From an uncultured Clostridia bacterium (lineage in GTDB: Bacteria; Bacillota; Clostridia; Christensenellales; Aristaeellaceae), in contig CAMJXZ010000130.1 of the NCBI GenBank assembly GCA_946409855.1, positions 1 to 8,608 of the forward strand: a DNA stretch of 8,608 bases. The letters run 5' to 3'. This document shows, in pieces, positions 5,472-8,608 of this stretch; the first letter of the stretch is position 1, and every line of letters begins with the position of its first letter. The notes beneath the pieces were generated by a model that searched no databases, was not told the origin of the DNA, and was given only the letters and a program-made list of their open reading frames with translations. A program made the position numbers and the translations under genes.

Positions 5472-6254
5472 TCATTCCCGTGTCCGAAGGCTTTCCTCCG
5501 GGTAGCGCACCTCCACCAGCGTCAGCCCCTGGGGCGGGGCGGTGACGCCCAGCTGCAGGCGGTCGCCGGTGTCCAGGGCCTTCTGCATCGCGCCGGACGG
5601 CAGCTTGCCGTGGCCGATGTCGATGAGGGTGCCGGCGATGATCCGCACCATGTTGTACAGGAAGGCGTTCCCGGATACCGTCAGAAAGATGTCCTCTCCG
5701 CGGCGCTCCACCCGGATCTCCGTGATGGTGCGCACGGTGGTCTTGGCGCTGCCCCCGGCGGCCGCGAAGGCGGCGAAGTCGTGGGTGCCCAGCAGGACGC
5801 GGGCGGCCTCGTCCATCCGCCGGTCGTCCAGGCGCACCGGCACATGGGCGGAGAGGTTGCGGTACAGGGCGCTGGCGTGGGGGCTGTTGTGGATGCGGTA
5901 CTGATAGGTCTTCCCGCTGACGGAAAAGCGGGCGTGGAGGCTGTCCGGCACCGTAAGGCCGTGAAGCACCCGGATGTCCCCCGGAAGCATGGTGTTCAGG
6001 GCGAAGGGCATCTTTTCCGCGGGGATATTGGTGACGGCGTCCAGGTGCGCCCGCTGGCCCAGGGCGTGGACGCCGGCGTCCGTGCGGCTGGCCCCGGTCA
6101 CCCGGACGGGCTGCCGGAGCAGCTTTTCCAGCGTTTCTTCCAGCGTCTGCTGGACGGAGGGGCCGTTCTGCTGGCGCTGCCAGCCGCAGTAATTGGTCCC
6201 GTCGTAGGAGACCGTCAAAAGGTATCTTTTGGTCTGTCCGGTTCGTTCGCTCAT
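5472..6254 (-). CDS. truA: tRNA pseudouridine synthase A
   Basis: A 260-residue cytoplasmic enzyme of normal length that converts uridines 38-40 in the anticodon arm of many tRNAs to pseudouridine. The hallmarks are present in order: YLLTVSYDGTNYCGWQRQ near the N-terminus, the catalytic Asp59 in ASRTDAGVHALGQ, the KTYQYRI segment (115-121) with the family's conserved tyrosine, and NAFLYNMVRIIAGTLIDIG near the C-terminus. The ATG at 6254 overlaps the ecfT stop by four bases (ATGA), and the upstream Shine-Dalgarno is poor, so translation probably depends on coupling to ecfT. This ecfA1-ecfA2-ecfT-truA order is typical of Firmicutes. In many of them ribosomal protein genes rplM-rpsI follow; here the operon ends instead at a convergent sugar locus. 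Confidence 0.97.
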   Translation of the reverse strand: MSERTGQTKRYLLTVSYDGTNYCGWQRQQNGPSVQQTLEETLEKLLRQPVRVTGASRTDAGVHALGQRAHLDAVTNIPAEKMPFALNTMLPGDIRVLHGLTVPDSLHARFSVSGKTYQYRIHNSPHASALYRNLSAHVPVRLDDRRMDEAARVLLGTHDFAAFAAAGGSAKTTVRTITEIRVERRGEDIFLTVSGNAFLYNMVRIIAGTLIDIGHGKLPSGAMQKALDTGDRLQLGVTAPPQGLTLVEVRYPEESLRTRE

Positions 6255-7069
6255 ATCACGTACCTGGAAAGGAAGGCGCCTTCCAGCACGACCAGCGCGA
6301 TCAGCAGCGCGGTCACGAGGATGGCGGTCCAGTCGTTCTTCTGCACTTTGAGGACGTGCAGGCGGGTCCGTCCCTCGCCGCCGTGGTAGCAGCGGGCCTC
6401 CATGGCCATGGCCAGGTCGCCCGCCCGGCGGAAGGCGCTGACGAACAGCGGCACCAGCAGGGGCACCATGGCCCGCACCCGCTGCAGGAGCCTGCCTTCC
6501 TCAAAGTCCGCCCCGCGGGCAGACTGGGCCTTCATGATCTTGTCCGCCTCTTCCAGGAGGGTGGGGATGAAACGCAGGGCGATGGTCATCATCATGGCCA
6601 TCTCGTGGGCGGGGAAACGGATTACCTTGAGGGGGGACAACAGCCTTTCCAGCCCGTCCGTCAGGGCGACCGGCTGGGTGGTCAGCGTCAGCAGGCTGGA
6701 GCCCAGCACCAGGAACACCAGCCGCATCGAATAGCGGATGGCGTTGATCAGGCCTTCTTTGGTCAGCGTTGCGAAGCCCAGGTTCACAAGCGGCGTGGTG
6801 CCGCCGGTAAAAAACAGGTTCAGCACGAAGGTGAAGATCAGGATGAAGCGCAGGGGCCGCAGGCTCCTGAGCAGGACCCCCGCGGGCAGACGGGACAGCC
6901 GGGCGGCCAGCACCAGGTAGGCCGCGATCAGCACGAAGCCGGTCAGGTCCGCCACCAGGAAGACCGCCACCACGAAGGCGATCAGCAGCAGGATCTTGAC
7001 CCTGGGGTCCAGGCGGTGCACGGCGCTGTCCACCGGGTAGTACTGGCCCAGGGTGATGTTCTTAAGCAT
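6251..7069 (-). CDS. ecfT: ECF transporter transmembrane subunit EcfT
   Basis: The 272-residue membrane scaffold of an energy-coupling-factor importer; it links the two ATPases to exchangeable substrate-binding S proteins for vitamins and other micronutrients. HRLDPRVKILLLI (18-30) is the usual N-terminal signature before the first helices; several hydrophobic segments follow (about 25-60, 74-90, 116-135, 200-215, 248-266). The two coupling-helix motifs are ARG (184-186, in AQSARGADFE) and ARC (225-227, in MEARCYHGG); the second commonly has Gly in place of Cys. The start is taken as ATG at 7069, 8 bases after AAAGGAGG (7085-7078). A GTG at 7078 is also in frame but lies inside that Shine-Dalgarno sequence. 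The gene overlaps ecfA2 by 8 bases and truA by 4. No S component is encoded here, as expected for a group II shared module. Confidence 0.95.
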   Translation of the reverse strand: MLKNITLGQYYPVDSAVHRLDPRVKILLLIAFVVAVFLVADLTGFVLIAAYLVLAARLSRLPAGVLLRSLRPLRFILIFTFVLNLFFTGGTTPLVNLGFATLTKEGLINAIRYSMRLVFLVLGSSLLTLTTQPVALTDGLERLLSPLKVIRFPAHEMAMMMTIALRFIPTLLEEADKIMKAQSARGADFEEGRLLQRVRAMVPLLVPLFVSAFRRAGDLAMAMEARCYHGGEGRTRLHVLKVQKNDWTAILVTALLIALVVLEGAFLSRYVI

Positions 7070-7919
7070 CGCCGGCACCTCCTTTGAGCAGCGCTTTGAG
7101 GGCTTTCAGGGCGTCTTCCTTGCGGTAGCACAGGGGGAAATCAAACCCTTCCTCCCGCAGCCGCAGGGACAGCCGGCAGACCTCCGGCACGTCCAGGTCC
7201 ATCCGGTTCAGCCGTTCGGCGTCCTGAAAGACCTCTTCCGCCGTGCCCTGCAGGGCGATGCGCCGGTGCTCCATCACGATGATGCGCTTGGCCAGCCGGG
7301 CCACGTCGTCCATGCTGTGGGAGATCATGACGATGGTCGTGCCGGCCTCGTGGAAGCTTTTGACCAGGGCCAGCATGTCCTCCCGGCCCATGGGGTCCAG
7401 CCCGGCGGCTGGCTCGTCCAGCACCAGCATTTCCGGGCGCATCGCGATGACGCCCGCGATGGCCACCCGGCGCGTCTGCCCGCCGGAAAGCTCGAAGGGG
7501 GATTTTTCCCGGACCTCGTCCGGCAGGCCCACCCGGTGCAGCGCCTCGGTGACCCGGGCGTCGGTTTCCGCCTGGGAAAGGCCCAGGTTTTTGGGGCCGA
7601 AGGCGATGTCCTGGGCGACGGTCTCCTCAAAGAGCTGGGTTTCGGCGTACTGAAAGACCAGCCCGACGCGCTGCCTGGTCTCCTTTTTCGAGACGCCCTT
7701 CTGGTTAATGTCCTTTCCGTCCAGCAGCACCCGGCCGCTGGTGGGGGCCAGCAGGGCGTTCATGTGCTGGGCCAGGGTGGACTTGCCGCTGCCGGTATGG
7801 CCGATGAGCGCGGTCAGTTCCCCGCCCGAGATGGTCAGATTGATGTCCTCGATGGCGGTGGCCTGAAACGGGCTGCCCGCCTGGTAGGTATGGGTCACCT
7901 GTTCAAACTGAAGCTGCAA
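7062..7919 (-). CDS. ecfA2: ECF transporter ATP-binding subunit EcfA2
   Basis: A 285-residue cytoplasmic ABC ATPase that pairs with EcfA1 and drives the EcfT/S-component importer. All motifs are seen: Walker A GHTGSGKS (40-47), Q-loop LVFQYAETQLFEE (88 onward, Gln90), signature LSGGQTRR (144-151), Walker B MLVLDEP (164-170, Glu169), D-loop AGLDP and switch His201 in MISHSMDD. The FQYAE-type Q-loop and the RRVAIAGV after the signature mark it as the A2 rather than the A1 paralogue. The start is TTG at 7919, supported by AGGAGGTGA (7934-7926); no ATG lies near it in frame. The start lies 17 bases inside ecfA1. The C-terminal region beyond about 240 fits the extra domain of EcfA proteins. Confidence 0.95.
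   Translation of the reverse strand: MQLQFEQVTHTYQAGSPFQATAIEDINLTISGGELTALIGHTGSGKSTLAQHMNALLAPTSGRVLLDGKDINQKGVSKKETRQRVGLVFQYAETQLFEETVAQDIAFGPKNLGLSQAETDARVTEALHRVGLPDEVREKSPFELSGGQTRRVAIAGVIAMRPEMLVLDEPAAGLDPMGREDMLALVKSFHEAGTTIVMISHSMDDVARLAKRIIVMEHRRIALQGTAEEVFQDAERLNRMDLDVPEVCRLSLRLREEGFDFPLCYRKEDALKALKALLKGGAGDA
7078..7085 (-). promoter_or_regulatory. Ribosome binding site that fixes the ecfT start
   Basis: On the minus strand AAAGGAGG spans 7085-7078, inside the end of ecfA2, and is 8 bases from ATG at 7069. The GTG at 7078 would have no spacing at all, so the shorter 272-residue form is preferred. Confidence 0.8.
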
Positions 7920-8607
7920 TCCGTTTCACCTCCTGTACCATGTCCTCCACCTGCAGGACGTCCTCCCGGACGGGGATGCCGGACGCCCGCAGGCTGTCCG
8001 CCAGGTCCCGGATGGCGGGCACGTCCAGCCGGAGCCTGCGCAGGCCCTCCGCGTCGGCGAAGATCTCCTGCGGCGTGCCGGAGCGGACGATCCGCCCGGC
8101 GTCCATCACGTGGATCCTGCGGCATTTGGCCGCCTCCTCCATGAAATGGGTGATCCAGAGGACGGTGATCCCTTCCCGGTTGAGCCGCTGTACGGTTTCA
8201 AACACCTCCCGGCGCCCGGCCGGGTCCAGCATGGCGGTGGCCTCGTCGAAGATGATGATCCGGGGCCGCATGGCCAGGATGCCGGCGATGGCCACCCGCT
8301 GCTTCTGCCCGCCGGAAAGAAGGTGGGGCGCCCGGTCGATGAATTCTTCCATGCCGACCGCCCGGAGCGCCTCGTCGATCCTTTCCGGCATTTCCTCGGT
8401 TTTGACCCCGATGTTTTCCAGCCCGAAGGCCACGTCGTCCCGCACGATGGTCGCCACCAGCTGGTTGTCCGGGTTCTGGAACACCATGCCCGCCGCCTGG
8501 CGGATCTGCCAGATCCGGTCCTCATCGGCGGTGTCCATGCCCATCACCAGCACCTTGCCTTCGTCGGGCTGGTACAGGCCGTTGAGCAGCTTGGCCAGGG
8601 TGGATTT
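7903..8607 (-). CDS. ecfA1: ECF transporter ATP-binding subunit EcfA1 (5' end missing)
   Basis: The C-terminal 234 residues of the first ATPase of the ECF module; the window edge cuts it inside Walker A, so the visible frame opens at KSTLAKLLNGL. Next come the Q-loop VFQNPDNQLV, signature LSGGQKQRVAIAG, Walker B IIIFDEATAMLDP and the switch histidine in WITHFMEEA. The FQNPDNQ Q-loop and FDEATAMLDP are typical of EcfA1. The frame is open to the edge, so the Met at 8553 is internal and not the start. The C-terminal tail overlaps ecfA2 by 17 bases. The operon promoter must lie beyond the right edge. Confidence 0.95.
   Translation of the reverse strand, partial: KSTLAKLLNGLYQPDEGKVLVMGMDTADEDRIWQIRQAAGMVFQNPDNQLVATIVRDDVAFGLENIGVKTEEMPERIDEALRAVGMEEFIDRAPHLLSGGQKQRVAIAGILAMRPRIIIFDEATAMLDPAGRREVFETVQRLNREGITVLWITHFMEEAAKCRRIHVMDAGRIVRSGTPQEIFADAEGLRRLRLDVPAIRDLADSLRASGIPVREDVLQVEDMVQEVKRIAASV
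7926..7934 (-). promoter_or_regulatory. Ribosome binding site that fixes the TTG start of ecfA2
   Basis: AGGAGGTGA (minus strand, 7934-7926) lies 6 bases from TTG at 7919-7917, within the last codons of ecfA1. Its strength and spacing support a TTG start, which may lower initiation and help balance the two ATPases. Confidence 0.75.
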
Positions 8608-8608
8608 G

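Noticed and set aside
7076..7078. GTG start for ecfT
   Set aside because: It lies within the Shine-Dalgarno sequence; ATG at 7069 has correct spacing.
7053..8144. Plus-strand open frame (363 codons) opposite ecfA2/ecfA1
   Set aside because: It is antisense to two ABC ATPases with every motif intact; its own product is a low-complexity shadow.

Overview
The window looks like a piece of chromosome from a GC-rich, Gram-positive anaerobe, probably a gut-type member of the Clostridia. The reasons are strong AGGAGG-type ribosome binding sites, a Firmicutes-type ecfA1-ecfA2-ecfT-truA gene order, a family-1 sugar-binding protein with an MKK...ALALAL signal peptide, and intergenic palindromic repeats of a kind I associate (from memory, not checked) with Faecalibacterium and its relatives. 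I cannot name a species.

Left part, plus strand (1-5043): a sugar-uptake and sugar-release locus. It holds the 3' half of a MalG-type ABC permease, then an extracellular solute-binding protein with its own sigma-A-like promoter (454-482), a possible operator (493-500) and a strong ribosome binding site. Next come a 308-residue regulator (ArsR-type helix-turn-helix fused to a large C-terminal domain) and a secreted GH51-type alpha-L-arabinofuranosidase. The regulator stop codon and the enzyme start overlap. The simplest reading is that the enzyme trims arabinofuranosyl side chains or arabino-oligosaccharides outside the cell, the transporter imports the products, and the regulator controls the set. 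No ATPase for this importer is in view; such importers often share one encoded elsewhere.

Middle (5044-5471): 428 bases without a gene, between convergent operons. It holds a cluster of interspersed palindromic repeats (about 5081-5268), a bidirectional intrinsic terminator (5281-5317), a second T-rich terminator-like site (5331-5364), and a pair of 15-base direct repeats (14 of 15 matching).

Right part, minus strand (8608 down to 5472): the core-genome operon ecfA1 (cut by the window edge in its Walker A motif), ecfA2, ecfT and truA. The genes overlap by 17, 8 and 4 bases, so they are almost surely translationally coupled. The first three encode the shared energising module of a group II ECF vitamin/micronutrient transporter; truA encodes tRNA pseudouridine synthase A.

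Most of this is recognisable biology, and I see no clearly new system. The most unusual points are: the arabinofuranosidase appears to start at an ATA codon where ATG would be expected; four mutually complementary arms lie in the leader of the regulator gene; the binding protein lacks a canonical lipobox; and there is a dense repeat cluster between the convergent operons.
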